The notes below the pieces were generated by a model. That model did not search any database, had not been told where the DNA came from, and was given only the letters and a program-made list of their open reading frames with translations. A stretch of 64,000 nucleotides of DNA from Oscillospiraceae bacterium (lineage in GTDB: Bacteria > Bacillota > Clostridia > Oscillospirales > Ruminococcaceae), in NCBI GenBank assembly GCA_016288755.1, contig JAEELE010000028.1, forward strand, positions 60,071 to 124,070, written 5' to 3'. The position numbers were made by a program, and so were the translations under genes. This document shows, piece by piece, positions 20,085 to 29,785 of the stretch; position 1 is the stretch's first letter; the number at the start of each line of letters is the position of its first letter.

Positions 20085-20672
20085 TCAGTCGATATCGGGT
20101 GCCTTGGTGCCGCAGACTGCGCAGAAGACCGCGCCGGGCTCGAATGCGTTGCCGCAGTTCGGGCAGACCTTCTGTGCCGGAGCCGCAGGCTGTGCAGGCG
20201 CCGCAGGTGCTGCCTTGGTGCCGCAGGCTGCGCAGAAGACTGCATTCGGGGCAAGCTGTGCGCCGCAGTTTGCGCAGATGCCCTGTGCCGCCGGTGCTGC
20301 CGGAGCGGGCTCTGCCGCCTCGGGTGCCGGTGCGCCGCAGGACTGACAGAATTTTGCGTCTCTCGGGTTGACGGTGCCGCACTTGGGGCAGGCATACTTG
20401 CCGTCGAGCGCGATCAGCTCCTGATTCTTCTCAGCGAGCGCGGCTTTCAGCTCCGTGATCGCCGTGAACAGCTCTGCAAATTCGGGGTCCGGATTGCTGC
20501 CGGTCAGCTCGAAGAGCTTCTCGCCGATCTCGCGGAAACGGTTGCGGAGCTCATTCTCGATCGCTGCGATATCCTTGCGGACACGGTTCTTATCGGACAG
20601 GGTCTTTGCGCCCTCCGAAACCTCTTTCGCAGTCTTGGAAATGGAAGCGCCGATCTGATCAAAAAGTCCCAT
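20085..20672 (-). CDS. Triple zinc-ribbon protein with N-terminal coiled coil
   Basis: Three CxxCG...FCxxCG modules separated by P/A-rich linkers; ATG at 20672. Confidence 0.75.
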   Translation of the reverse strand: MGLFDQIGASISKTAKEVSEGAKTLSDKNRVRKDIAAIENELRNRFREIGEKLFELTGSNPDPEFAELFTAITELKAALAEKNQELIALDGKYACPKCGTVNPRDAKFCQSCGAPAPEAAEPAPAAPAAQGICANCGAQLAPNAVFCAACGTKAAPAAPAQPAAPAQKVCPNCGNAFEPGAVFCAVCGTKAPDID

Positions 20673-20787
20673 AATAATTCCTCCTTCATTTTGTGCCGCA
20701 GCACAACAGATTACTGTTATTATAACATATCTGCCGCGTTTTGTCAACGAAGAATTGGTGAATTTTCTGTGACGAACGCAATATCTG

Positions 20788-20820
20788 AAAAAATGAGACC
20801 CGGACGCATTGCCGGGTCTC
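20788..20820 (-). terminator. Terminator of arginine cluster after argF
   Basis: GAGACCCGG/CCGGGTCTC stem with minus-strand T-run. Confidence 0.85.
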
Positions 20821-20828
20821 GTTCTTCA

Positions 20829-21731
20829 TCAGCCCATCACGCGGACCATGACCGCCTTCTGTGCGTGGAGACGGTTCTCCGCCTCCTCAAAGATCTCATC
20901 CGCATGTGCCTCGAAGACCTTCTCGGTGATCTCCTCGCCGCGGTGTGCGGGCAGGCAGTGCTGCACCATGCAGTCAGCATGCGCGGCGCCGAGCACCTCG
21001 TCGTTGACCTGATAGCCCGTGAACGCGATGCGGCGCTTCTCCGCTTCGCCCTCCTGCCCCATCGACGCCCAGACGTCCGTGAAGATCACGTCGGCGTTTT
21101 CCGCTGCGGCGCAGGGGTCGTCGGTCATCGTGAAGCCGCCGTTCGCATTGGCGAAATCAAGCACCTGCTGATCCGGCTGATACGCCTGCGGGCATGCGAC
21201 AGAAACCTTCATGCCGACCTTCAGCCCGCCGACGATCAGAGAATTCGCCATGTTGTTGCCGTCGCCGATGTAGCACATCTTCAGCCCGGAAAGGCTGCCC
21301 TTGTATTCGCGGACCGTCATGAGGTCGGCGAGCACCTGACACGGATGGCAGAAGTCCGTCAGACCGTTGATGATCGGGATGCTGCCGTAGCTTGCGAGGT
21401 CCTCGACCTCCTTCTGCGCGAAGGTGCGGATCATGATGCCGTCGAGATAGCGCGAGAGCACGCGCGCGGTATCCTGCACCGGCTCGCCGCGCCCGATCTG
21501 CAGATCGCGCGAGGACAGAAAGAGCGGATAGCCGCCGAGCTGGATCATGCCCGTCTCAAAGGAAACACGGGTGCGCGTCGAGGACTTCTGGAAGATCATG
21601 CCGAGGGTCTTGCCCGCCAGATGCGGATGTGCGATGCCGTGCCGGCGCTCGTACTTGAGCTGGTCGGCAAGATTCAGCAGATCAATGATTTCTTCGCCCG
21701 AAAGATCGAGCAGCTTGAGTAAATGCTTCAT
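20829..21731 (-). CDS. argF: Ornithine carbamoyltransferase
   Basis: FQKSSTRTRVSFETGMIQLGG, DFCHPCQVLADLMT, HCLPAHRGEE. Confidence 0.95.
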   Translation of the reverse strand: MKHLLKLLDLSGEEIIDLLNLADQLKYERRHGIAHPHLAGKTLGMIFQKSSTRTRVSFETGMIQLGGYPLFLSSRDLQIGRGEPVQDTARVLSRYLDGIMIRTFAQKEVEDLASYGSIPIINGLTDFCHPCQVLADLMTVREYKGSLSGLKMCYIGDGNNMANSLIVGGLKVGMKVSVACPQAYQPDQQVLDFANANGGFTMTDDPCAAAENADVIFTDVWASMGQEGEAEKRRIAFTGYQVNDEVLGAAHADCMVQHCLPAHRGEEITEKVFEAHADEIFEEAENRLHAQKAVMVRVMG

Positions 21732-21752
21732 GGTAATCTCCCCCTTGAATGA

Positions 21753-22928
21753 TTATGCACTGAGGACGCTGCGCAGAATTGCGAGACCCGCGTCCATCTC
21801 TTCCTTTGTAATCGTCAGCGGCGGCAGCAGGCGCAGCTTTTCCTTTGCGGTCAGCACAAGGAGCCCGGCGTCATTGCACTGCACCATGACCTCGTGTGCG
21901 TCCTTCGATTTCAGCGTCATGCCGATCATCATGCCGATGCCCGAAAGCCCGGTGATCTCCGGGATCTTCTCAAGCTCGCCCCGCAGATATGCCGCCTTCT
22001 CCTGCACGGCATCGAGGAAGCCCGGCGCAGTGATCTGGTCGAGCACCGCGACCGCGCCCGCGCAGACGACCGGATTGCCGCCGAAGGTCGAGCCGTGCGT
22101 GCCCGGCGTGATGACGTCCTCGCACTTTTCGCTGACAAGGCAGATGCCGATCGGAAGTCCGCCGCCGATCGCCTTTGCCATCGTGGTGACGTCCGCCTTC
22201 ACGCCGAACTGCTCCTGCGCGAGGAAGGTGCCGGTGCGTCCGCAGCCGGTCTGCACCTCGTCGATGATGAGGATGATATCCTGTTCATCGCAGATTTTCC
22301 GCACTGCCTGCACATAGTCTTTGTCAAGCGCGCAGACGCCGCCCTCGCCCTGAATGACCTCGATCATGATGCCGCAGACCGTGCCGTCGAGCTTCGATTG
22401 CAGGTCGGCAAGGTCATTCGCCTTTGCGAAGACATGCCCTGTGGGGAACGGGTAAAAATACTGGTGGAAGACGTCCTGACCGGTCGCGGCGAGCGTCGCG
22501 ATCGTGCGCCCGTGGAAGGAGTTGACCAGCGAAATGATCGTGCCGCGCTCCTTGCCGTATTTGTCGGAGCTGTATTTCCGCGCGACCTTGATCGCGCACT
22601 CATTCGCCTCCGCGCCGGAGTTGCCGAAGAACATGCGCGGGAAGCCCGTGACCTGCGCGAGCTTCTCGGCGAGCTCTGCCTGCGGCTGTGTGTAATAATA
22701 GTTGCAGGCGTGCTGGAGCGACTGCACCTGCCTGCAGACCGCCTGCACCCATGCGTCATTGCACCAGCCCAGCACATTGCAGCCGATGCCGCTGCCGAAG
22801 TCGATGTAGGTTTTGCCGTTTTCGTCGGTGCAGGTACAATTTTTACCCTGCACCTCGACCAGCGGGATGCGCCCGAAGGCCTTCACGGTGTGCTGATCGG
22901 TTGCCTGTATTGTGTTCATATTTCTCAT
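21753..22928 (-). CDS. argD: Acetylornithine aminotransferase
   Basis: FGNSGAEANECAIKVAR, LIIDEVQTGCGRTG, HGSTFGGNPV; between argB and argF. Confidence 0.93.
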   Translation of the reverse strand: MRNMNTIQATDQHTVKAFGRIPLVEVQGKNCTCTDENGKTYIDFGSGIGCNVLGWCNDAWVQAVCRQVQSLQHACNYYYTQPQAELAEKLAQVTGFPRMFFGNSGAEANECAIKVARKYSSDKYGKERGTIISLVNSFHGRTIATLAATGQDVFHQYFYPFPTGHVFAKANDLADLQSKLDGTVCGIMIEVIQGEGGVCALDKDYVQAVRKICDEQDIILIIDEVQTGCGRTGTFLAQEQFGVKADVTTMAKAIGGGLPIGICLVSEKCEDVITPGTHGSTFGGNPVVCAGAVAVLDQITAPGFLDAVQEKAAYLRGELEKIPEITGLSGIGMMIGMTLKSKDAHEVMVQCNDAGLLVLTAKEKLRLLPPLTITKEEMDAGLAILRSVLSA

Positions 22929-22943
22929 CCTCTGTTATTAAAA

Positions 22944-23480
22944 TCAAATAAAGCTCAGCCGAATGACCGAATCACCGTCGAAGGAGAGCGTTCCGGCTGA
23001 AGATGTATGATCGTTCCCCATTGTGCCCTCGGCGGTATAGGTGTAGCTCCTGCCGACAGTGTCGACCGTGATGTCGAGTGTGATCTCGGTGACCTCCCAG
23101 TCATCCGGCACGATCACCGAAACCGGAATCTGCAGAGCCTCGGATGTGCCCTGCACCGTGATCTGAAACGGCTGACTGCCGTATTCCTTGCCCTCACATT
23201 TGAATTGCATGCCGGTCTGCCCCGGCAGATAGCCGAACTGCGAGACCGTGTTCACCTTGCCGTTCGACATCGTCAGACCGGTGATCTGATCCTCGTTCAG
23301 CAAAGTCACCCGGTCATCGACCGTCAGCTTCAGCTCGCAGGACATGTGCGGACCGAAATTGAGGTGGGCGAGCACAAAATGCCCGGTTTCCGTATTGCGT
23401 GCCAGAAAGCAGCACACGGCAAGCACGAGAATCACCGGAATTGCAGTGAGCCACATTTTGCTGTGCTTGGTTTTTTCCAT
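22944..23480 (-). CDS. Hypothetical single-TM extracytoplasmic protein in arg cluster
   Basis: 178 aa ORF, N-terminal TM (MWLTAIPVILVLAVCCFLA), tight spacing with argB and argD. Confidence 0.65.
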   Translation of the reverse strand: MEKTKHSKMWLTAIPVILVLAVCCFLARNTETGHFVLAHLNFGPHMSCELKLTVDDRVTLLNEDQITGLTMSNGKVNTVSQFGYLPGQTGMQFKCEGKEYGSQPFQITVQGTSEALQIPVSVIVPDDWEVTEITLDITVDTVGRSYTYTAEGTMGNDHTSSAGTLSFDGDSVIRLSFI

Positions 23481-23494
23481 GGAATACCGCGCTC

Positions 23495-24382
23495 TCAGTA
23501 GACGCTCAGGAACTGCGTGCCGACGCCCTCATTCGAGCAGATTTCGACCAAGATCGAGTGCGGCACTCTGCCGTCGATGATGACCGCCTTCTTCACGCCG
23601 CGGCGGATCGCCTCGACGCAGCAGTCGATCTTCGGGATCATGCCGCCGGAGATGATGCCCTGCCGCTTGAGGTTCGCGACCTCGCTGATATTGACCGACG
23701 GAATCAGCGTGGAGGGGTCGTCCTTATCAAGCAGCAGACCGGCAATATCAGTCATGAGAATCAGATTCTCCGCGCCCAGCGCCGCCGCGATCGCCGCCGC
23801 TGCCGTGTCCGCGTTGACATTGTAGACCTGCCCGTCGGGACCGCAGGCGACCGTCGCAATGACCGGCACATAGCCGTTGTCGAGCGCGACCAGGATCGGC
23901 TTGGTGTTCACGCCGACGATCTCGCCGACGAGACCGAGGTCGGGCTTCGACTCCTTTTTCTTCGCCTGCAGCAGCTCGCCGTCGATGCCCGAAAGTCCGA
24001 TCGCCTGCCCGGAATGCCGGGTCAGATGCGAGACAAGCTCCTTGTTGACCTTTCCCGCGAGCACCATGCGCACGACATCCGCGGTCTCTGCGTCGGTGTA
24101 GCGCAGCCCGCCGATGAATTTGCTCTCGATATGGAGACGCCCGAGCATATCGCTGATCTCCGGACCGCCGCCGTGCACGAGCACCACGCGGATGCCGACC
24201 AGCGACAGCAGCACGATATCGCTCATGACCGCTTCCTTGAGTGACTCATTCGTCATGGCGTTGCCGCCGTATTTCACGACGATGATCTTCTGATTGTAGC
24301 GCTGGATATAGGGCAGCGCGTCGATCAGCACCTGTGAGCGGATTTTTGTGGAGATGCTCTCCGGAATTTCCATCTTTTCCAT
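23495..24382 (-). CDS. argB: Acetylglutamate kinase
   Basis: IVVKYGGNAM, VLVHGGGPEIS, VNADTAAAAIAAAL, LILMTDIAGLL. Confidence 0.95.
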   Translation of the reverse strand: MEKMEIPESISTKIRSQVLIDALPYIQRYNQKIIVVKYGGNAMTNESLKEAVMSDIVLLSLVGIRVVLVHGGGPEISDMLGRLHIESKFIGGLRYTDAETADVVRMVLAGKVNKELVSHLTRHSGQAIGLSGIDGELLQAKKKESKPDLGLVGEIVGVNTKPILVALDNGYVPVIATVACGPDGQVYNVNADTAAAAIAAALGAENLILMTDIAGLLLDKDDPSTLIPSVNISEVANLKRQGIISGGMIPKIDCCVEAIRRGVKKAVIIDGRVPHSILVEICSNEGVGTQFLSVY

Positions 24383-24393
24383 GTTGCGCTCCT

Positions 24394-25728
24394 TTAGCTT
24401 CTGTAATCACCGTTGATGCGGACGTATTCGTAGGTCAGATCGCAGCCCCATGCACATGCGGAGCAGTTGCCGCTGTTCAGACCGATCAGCACCTGAATCT
24501 CATCGGCGCCGAGCACCTTCTTTGCATCCTCCTCCGAGAACGGAACGCCGACGCCCTGCTCGGCAACATGGATCCTGCCGAAGACCGATGCCAGATCGAC
24601 GTCGATCTTCGTCACGTCGACCTCGCAGTCCGCATAGCCGATCGCGCACGCGATTCTGCCCCAGTTGGCATCCTCGCCGAACATCGCCGCCTTGAACAGG
24701 CTCGAGGTGATGACGCTCTTTGCGACCGTCACCGCGATCTCCTCGGTGTCTGCGCCGGAGACGACGCATTCGATCAGCTTCGTCGCGCCCTCACCGTCTG
24801 CCGCGCACATTCTCGCGAGGTTCAGCATCACGACATAGAGCGCATCGCGGAGCACCGCATAATCGGTGGACTCCCTTCTGATCTCGGCATTGCCTGCCAT
24901 GCCGTTTGCCAGCACGCAGACCATGTCGTTGGTCGAGGTGTCGCCGTCGACCGAGACGCGGTTCAGCGTCACGCGGACAACGTCGTTGAGCGCGATCTGA
25001 AGCATTTCGGGCGAGACCGCCGCATCGGTGGTGATGAAGGTCAGCGTCGTCGCCATGTTCGGGTGGATCATGCCGCTGCCCTTGAGCATGCCGCCGAGCT
25101 TGCAGGGCTTGCCGCCGAGCGTGAAGCTGACGGCGACCTCCTTCTCGCGGGTGTCGGTCGTCATGATCGCGTGGACCGCCTCTAAATTGCCGTCGTAGGA
25201 GAGCCCCTTGACCAGCGCGGGCACGCCCTGCTCGATCGGCTCGATCGGGAGCACCTGCCCGATGACGCCGGTCGACGCGACGACGATATCGGAGGTCTTG
25301 AGCCCCAGCGCTCTCGCTGCGATCGCGCACATCGCCTCAGCCTTTTCCTCGCCGTCGAGGTTGCAGGTGTTCGCGTTGACCGAGTTGACGATCACCGCTC
25401 TTGCGTGACCGTCTGCGATATTGCGCTTGGTGACAAGGATCGGCGCGCCCTTGACCTTGTTGGTCGTGTAGACCGCAGCTACCGCGCATTCACAGTCGGA
25501 AACGATCATGGCAAGATCGTTTTTCTTCTTGGTTTCGTCCGGCAGCGCGATGTCGATCTCCGCGCCCTCGGGCTCTACGCCGTTCGCGGCGAGATTCTGC
25601 TCCGAGACGCCGTCGCCGGGCAGTGCCTGATGGCGCAGTCCGCAGCAGACGCCGTTTGCTTTGAAGCCCTTTGCCGCGCAGACGCCGCCGTCAACAAAGG
25701 GATAATTCTGAAAGCTCTGTAATTTCAT
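24394..25728 (-). CDS. argJ: Bifunctional glutamate N-acetyltransferase/amino-acid acetyltransferase ArgJ
   Basis: GGVCAAKGFKANG, GVIGQVLPIE, HPNMATTLTFITTDA (conserved cleavage-site T), SVDGDTSTNDM. Confidence 0.95.
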   Translation of the reverse strand: MKLQSFQNYPFVDGGVCAAKGFKANGVCCGLRHQALPGDGVSEQNLAANGVEPEGAEIDIALPDETKKKNDLAMIVSDCECAVAAVYTTNKVKGAPILVTKRNIADGHARAVIVNSVNANTCNLDGEEKAEAMCAIAARALGLKTSDIVVASTGVIGQVLPIEPIEQGVPALVKGLSYDGNLEAVHAIMTTDTREKEVAVSFTLGGKPCKLGGMLKGSGMIHPNMATTLTFITTDAAVSPEMLQIALNDVVRVTLNRVSVDGDTSTNDMVCVLANGMAGNAEIRRESTDYAVLRDALYVVMLNLARMCAADGEGATKLIECVVSGADTEEIAVTVAKSVITSSLFKAAMFGEDANWGRIACAIGYADCEVDVTKIDVDLASVFGRIHVAEQGVGVPFSEEDAKKVLGADEIQVLIGLNSGNCSACAWGCDLTYEYVRINGDYRS

Positions 25729-25743
25729 TGCTGATACCTCTGT

Positions 25744-25941
25744 TTATTTTAGTTCCTTGTATAGAAGAATCGCCAGAATCCCGAGTGCGATACAGATGAT
25801 GCCGCAGAGAAAGGTCAGCACCCGGCGGAATGTATCGTTTGAGAATCGGGTGTGCTTCGGCGGATCGCCCTTGACGGCAAGATACATCATCAGCCCGCCG
25901 AACAGAATCAGCGCCGCCCCGATCAGAATATTCGACAGCAT
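25744..25941 (-). CDS. Small two-TM membrane protein in arg cluster
   Basis: 65 aa, two hydrophobic helices; 6-15 bp gaps to argC and argJ. Confidence 0.6.
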   Translation of the reverse strand: MLSNILIGAALILFGGLMMYLAVKGDPPKHTRFSNDTFRRVLTFLCGIICIALGILAILLYKELK

Positions 25942-25947
25942 CGGCGC

Positions 25948-26898
25948 TCAGACCAGACCGGTCTCCTCCGGTGCGCCGGTCATGAGGTTGAAGCACTGCA
26001 GCGCCGCGCCCGAGGCGCCCTTGCCGAGATTGTCAAGCCTTGCCGCGAGCAGAATCTGCTCGTCATTGCCGCAGACGAACACCTCCAGCAGATTCGTGCC
26101 GGCGAGCGTATTTGCCGGCAAAAAGCCGTTTTCGAGCACGTCGGCGCCCTGCAGCGCGCGGACCTTGACAAACTGCTGCCCGGCGTAATGCTGTTCAAAC
26201 ATCGCGTGAATCTCCTCCAGCGATGCCTGCGACTGCAGCATTCTGCGGTGCAGCGGCACGGAGACGACCATGCCCGCGAAATAATCGCACACGAGCGGAT
26301 TGAACATCGGCGCATAGGTCAGCCCGGAGACCTTCTGCATCTCCGGCAGATGCTTGTGCTTCTGCCCGAGTGCGTACTGCCGCGGCGAATCAAATTCCGC
26401 GGGGCGGTCGTCGGATTCATAGACCGCGATCGCCGCCTTGCCCGCGCCGGAATACCCCGAAACTGCGTGGCAGGTCACGGGGTAATCGGGCTGCATCAGT
26501 CCGCTTTTCACCATCGGATAGACCAGCGAAGCAAAGCCAGAGGCATAGCAGCCGGGCACGGCAACGCGCTTTGCCGTCAGGATGCGCGCTCTGTGCTCTG
26601 CAGAGAGCTCCGGGAAGCCGTATGCCCAGTCGGGATTGGTGCGGTGCGCGGTCGAGGCGTCGATGATGCGCACATCGGGATTTTCGCAGAAGGACACCGC
26701 CTCAATGGACGCGGCATCCGGCAGGCAGAGGAACGTGATGTCAGAGGCATTGATGAGCCTTGCACGCTCTGCGTTGTCGCGGTGCTTTGCCGGGTCGATC
26801 GTCAGCAGCTCGACATCCGGTCTGTCCTTGATCCGGTCATAGAGCTTGAGACCCGTCGTGCCCGCCTGCCCGTCAATATACACCTTTGTAGCTGTCAT
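25948..26898 (-). CDS. argC: N-acetyl-gamma-glutamyl-phosphate reductase (short type)
   Basis: KVYIDGQAGTTGLKLYDRI, VAVPGCYASGFASLVYPM, GYSGAGK; ATG at 26898. Confidence 0.93.
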   Translation of the reverse strand: MTATKVYIDGQAGTTGLKLYDRIKDRPDVELLTIDPAKHRDNAERARLINASDITFLCLPDAASIEAVSFCENPDVRIIDASTAHRTNPDWAYGFPELSAEHRARILTAKRVAVPGCYASGFASLVYPMVKSGLMQPDYPVTCHAVSGYSGAGKAAIAVYESDDRPAEFDSPRQYALGQKHKHLPEMQKVSGLTYAPMFNPLVCDYFAGMVVSVPLHRRMLQSQASLEEIHAMFEQHYAGQQFVKVRALQGADVLENGFLPANTLAGTNLLEVFVCGNDEQILLAARLDNLGKGASGAALQCFNLMTGAPEETGLV

Positions 26899-27109
26899 TT
26901 TCCTCGTCCTCCTTTTTCTTTCGCTCCGCGCGGAAATAGTGCCGGATATTCCAGACACATGTCCCCGCGACCACGAAGATCACCCAGACCCGCGCTGCCG
27001 TCAGCGACGATTCCGGGAAACCGAACATCAGCACTGCCTGCCCTGCCATCCAGATCACGAAGGCAATGACGCAGGTCAGCACGATATATCTGATCTGCTT
27101 TCCGTCCAT
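26873..27109 (-). CDS. Small two-TM membrane protein overlapping argC start
   Basis: MDGKQIRYIVLTCVIAFVIWMAGQAVLMFG...; 3' end overlaps argC by 26 nt. Confidence 0.6.
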   Translation of the reverse strand: MDGKQIRYIVLTCVIAFVIWMAGQAVLMFGFPESSLTAARVWVIFVVAGTCVWNIRHYFRAERKKKEDEENDSYKGVY

Positions 27110-27110
27110 A

Positions 27111-28490
27111 TCAGAGCGCTCCGATCGCCGCATCCGCGAGCGCAAGCTGCTCCTTCACGGCTGCCGCGGAGGGACCGCCCTCCGAAATGCGCCCGTTGAG
27201 GCAGGTCTCCAGCGCGATTGCCTGATAGACGTCCTCCTCAAACTGCGGACAAGCCTCTTTGTAGGCTTCGAGCGGCAGCGTTTCCAGCGTCAGCCCCTCG
27301 GCGATGCATTTTGCGACGAGCGTGCCGGTGATCTTGTAGGCATCGCGGAAGGGCAGCCCCTTCTTCACGAGGTAGTCGGCACAGTCGGTCGCGTTGATGA
27401 AGCCCTTTGCGGCGGCGGCGCGGAGATTTTCCTTGTTCACGCGCATGGTCGCGAGCATCGGGTCGAAGGTTTTGAGGCAGAGCACGACCTGATCGATCGC
27501 ATCGAAGATCGCCCCCTTGTCCTCCTGCATGTCCTTGTTATAGGCAAGCGGGAGCCCTTTCAGCATCGTGAGCAGCGTGGTGAGGTCGCCGATCACTCTG
27601 CCGGTCTTGCCGCGGATCAGCTCGGTGACGTCGGGGTTCTTCTTCTGCGGCATGATCGAGGAGCCGGTCGCGTATGCGTCGTCCAGCTCGATGAACCGGA
27701 ACTCCCACGAGCACCAGAGAATGATCTCCTCGGAAAAGCGCGACAGATGCACCATCAGCAGCGCGAGCGCATTGCCGATCTCGGCGCAGAAATCGCGGTC
27801 GGATACCGCGTCGAGGGAATTGGGCACGGGCGCTTCAAACCCGAGCAGCGCGGCGGTCTGCTTCCGGTCGATCGGATAGGTCGTGCCGGCGAGTGCGCCT
27901 GCCCCGAGCGGGCAGTAATTCATGCGCTTCACGGCGTCGGCAAGTCTGCCGTCGTCGCGCAGGAGCATCCACACATAGGCGAGCAGATGATGCGCGAGCG
28001 TGACCGGCTGTGCGCGCTGCAGATGCGTATAGCCCGGCATGACCGTTTCGGTATGCTGTGCTGCGAGCTTCGTGAGCGTTTGCAGGAGCTTTTTCAGCAG
28101 CGCCCGGACCTCAGCGATCTCGTCGCGCAGCGTCAGCCGGATATCGAGCGCGACCTGATCGTTGCGCGAGCGCGCCGTATGAAGGCGCTTGCCCGCGTCG
28201 CCGCTGCGCCTGGTCAGCTCCGCCTCGACGAACATGTGAATGTCCTCGGCGGTCGGGTCCATGAGCAGCGCGCCGGAATCGAGATCGGCGAGAATCCCCT
28301 TGAGCCCTTCGATGATCTTCTTCGCATCCGCATGCGGAATGATGCCGCAGTCGCCGAGCATGGTCGCATGTGCGATGCTGCCTCTGATATCCTGCCGGTA
28401 CATTCTTCCGTCAAAGGAGATCGAGGAGTTGAACGCATTAACTGTCTCGTCGACCTCCTTCGAGAATCTGCCTGCCCACATTTTTGCCAT
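27111..28490 (-). CDS. argH: Argininosuccinate lyase
   Basis: MAKMWAGRFSKEVDETVNAFNSSI, HTARSRNDQVALDIRL, GSSIMPQKKNPDVTELIRGK; ATG at 28490. Confidence 0.95.
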   Translation of the reverse strand: MAKMWAGRFSKEVDETVNAFNSSISFDGRMYRQDIRGSIAHATMLGDCGIIPHADAKKIIEGLKGILADLDSGALLMDPTAEDIHMFVEAELTRRSGDAGKRLHTARSRNDQVALDIRLTLRDEIAEVRALLKKLLQTLTKLAAQHTETVMPGYTHLQRAQPVTLAHHLLAYVWMLLRDDGRLADAVKRMNYCPLGAGALAGTTYPIDRKQTAALLGFEAPVPNSLDAVSDRDFCAEIGNALALLMVHLSRFSEEIILWCSWEFRFIELDDAYATGSSIMPQKKNPDVTELIRGKTGRVIGDLTTLLTMLKGLPLAYNKDMQEDKGAIFDAIDQVVLCLKTFDPMLATMRVNKENLRAAAAKGFINATDCADYLVKKGLPFRDAYKITGTLVAKCIAEGLTLETLPLEAYKEACPQFEEDVYQAIALETCLNGRISEGGPSAAAVKEQLALADAAIGAL

Positions 28491-28506
28491 AGCTGTTTCC
28501 TTTCCG

Positions 28507-28791
28507 TTATCTGCCGTAGAATTTTTCGCGGAGTGCTCCCTGCTCCGCTGTCCGCCCTCCGCCGAACGGCGCCTCCGAAAAGAGCAGTCTGCCGCGCGGA
28601 GGGTCAAAAGCCGGGTCTTCAAAGCGGTCGTAGGTCTCCGCAGTGATCTCGTAATAATCGCAATAGTACATGAAGCTGTAATTCTGCAGCACGCTCATCG
28701 CGTAGAGCTGCAGCCCCGGCGACCAGAACGCGATCAGGTCGCCGTGCTTCGGATTGCGCTTTTCGCGCTGCATATATTCAAATTCGCTCAT
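28507..28791 (-). CDS. Hypothetical 94 aa protein in arg cluster
   Basis: ORF in tight spacing upstream of argH. Confidence 0.5.
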   Translation of the reverse strand: MSEFEYMQREKRNPKHGDLIAFWSPGLQLYAMSVLQNYSFMYYCDYYEITAETYDRFEDPAFDPPRGRLLFSEAPFGGGRTAEQGALREKFYGR

Positions 28792-28808
28792 ATCCGAAAC
28801 CTCCTGCG

Positions 28809-28853
28809 GGAAAAACAGACAGGGCGACCCGCGAAAGCCGCCCGTCCGTTCAT
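28809..28853 (-). terminator. Probable terminator downstream of ORF 28873
   Basis: GACGGGCG...CGCCCTGTC then TGTTTTT on minus strand. Confidence 0.55.
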
Positions 28854-28872
28854 ATACATTTTCTTTCAGTTC

Positions 28873-29643
28873 TCAAAGGATCGGCACCTGACGGATGCTC
28901 GGATCGGGGAACGTAAGCCCGTTCGCAGAGATGAGATCCCGCACGATCGAGACATTCAGCACCAGATTGCCGCTTTCGTCATACGTCAGGGTGACCTCGT
29001 CCAAGCCTGCAACCTTCGTGACGGTCGCTTTCGGTCCTGACGCCTCCGCCTCCGCACGCGCAATCGCGTCGGTGATCTGCGCCTCGGTGACGGTCACATC
29101 CGCGAAAGCACCGGTGTGGTTCATCAGATAGCCCTCCAGCGTGCCGTTCGGCTTCATCATGACGCACACCGTGTCCGTTGTGCGGAAGCCGCAGCAGCGC
29201 GCGTTGAAGAATGCGCTGTAGATGCCGCCCTCACGCTCGAGCCGCTCGAATGTGTAGCGCGACGGATCGGCGACCAGCCCCGCGAGATACTGCTGTGCGC
29301 ACTCACGGATTGCAGCTTCATCGAGCTCGGGCAGCGCCGCCTCATCCTGACCCATGAATTTCATCAGCCCGACCAGCTTACCGTTTTCATCGTAACGGTA
29401 GATGTTGCCGTCTCCGTCATGATAGTTCGTATCGCCGGTATACGTCATGCCGCGCTGCAGATCGGCAGGGTCAACCGCTTCGAGCGCGGTCTTCCGGTCA
29501 GCAATGTTTTCGGGTGTGATCGGAGCTTCCGCCACTCCCTCCGGAGATGATTTTGCACTTGTCACGATCTTAGAGACAGCCGCGACAGCAAAAACGGACA
29601 GTGTCACGCCGAGAATACCAAAGAGAATAGTCTGTTTTTTCAT
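28873..29643 (-). CDS. Hypothetical exported protein, PepSY-like (tentative)
   Basis: N-terminal TM/signal; repeated AITDAIARAEAEA / VTKVAGLDEVTLTYDESGNLVLNVSI segments. Confidence 0.5.
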   Translation of the reverse strand: MKKQTILFGILGVTLSVFAVAAVSKIVTSAKSSPEGVAEAPITPENIADRKTALEAVDPADLQRGMTYTGDTNYHDGDGNIYRYDENGKLVGLMKFMGQDEAALPELDEAAIRECAQQYLAGLVADPSRYTFERLEREGGIYSAFFNARCCGFRTTDTVCVMMKPNGTLEGYLMNHTGAFADVTVTEAQITDAIARAEAEASGPKATVTKVAGLDEVTLTYDESGNLVLNVSIVRDLISANGLTFPDPSIRQVPIL

Positions 29644-29785
29644 ATCAATTCCTCCTGGCAGTTAAATGCTCGCACAAAGGTCGGAATACGTGTAGTAAGG
29701 ATTTCCCGAAATACTGCGTGCCGTGTTACCGCTTACGCCCTCATGGCAGCCATACACCAGTATGAAATTCAGTGTAGGGAATACT

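Noticed and set aside
25852-27069. 405 aa plus-strand ORF opposite argC
   Set aside because: Arg/His-rich low-information translation, no motif or RBS; antisense to argC.
27066-28646. 526 aa plus-strand ORF opposite argH
   Set aside because: Antisense shadow of argH; no recognisable domain.
29644-29785. Gap between argG and ORF 28873 considered as an attenuator
   Set aside because: No convincing terminator hairpin or leader peptide visible.
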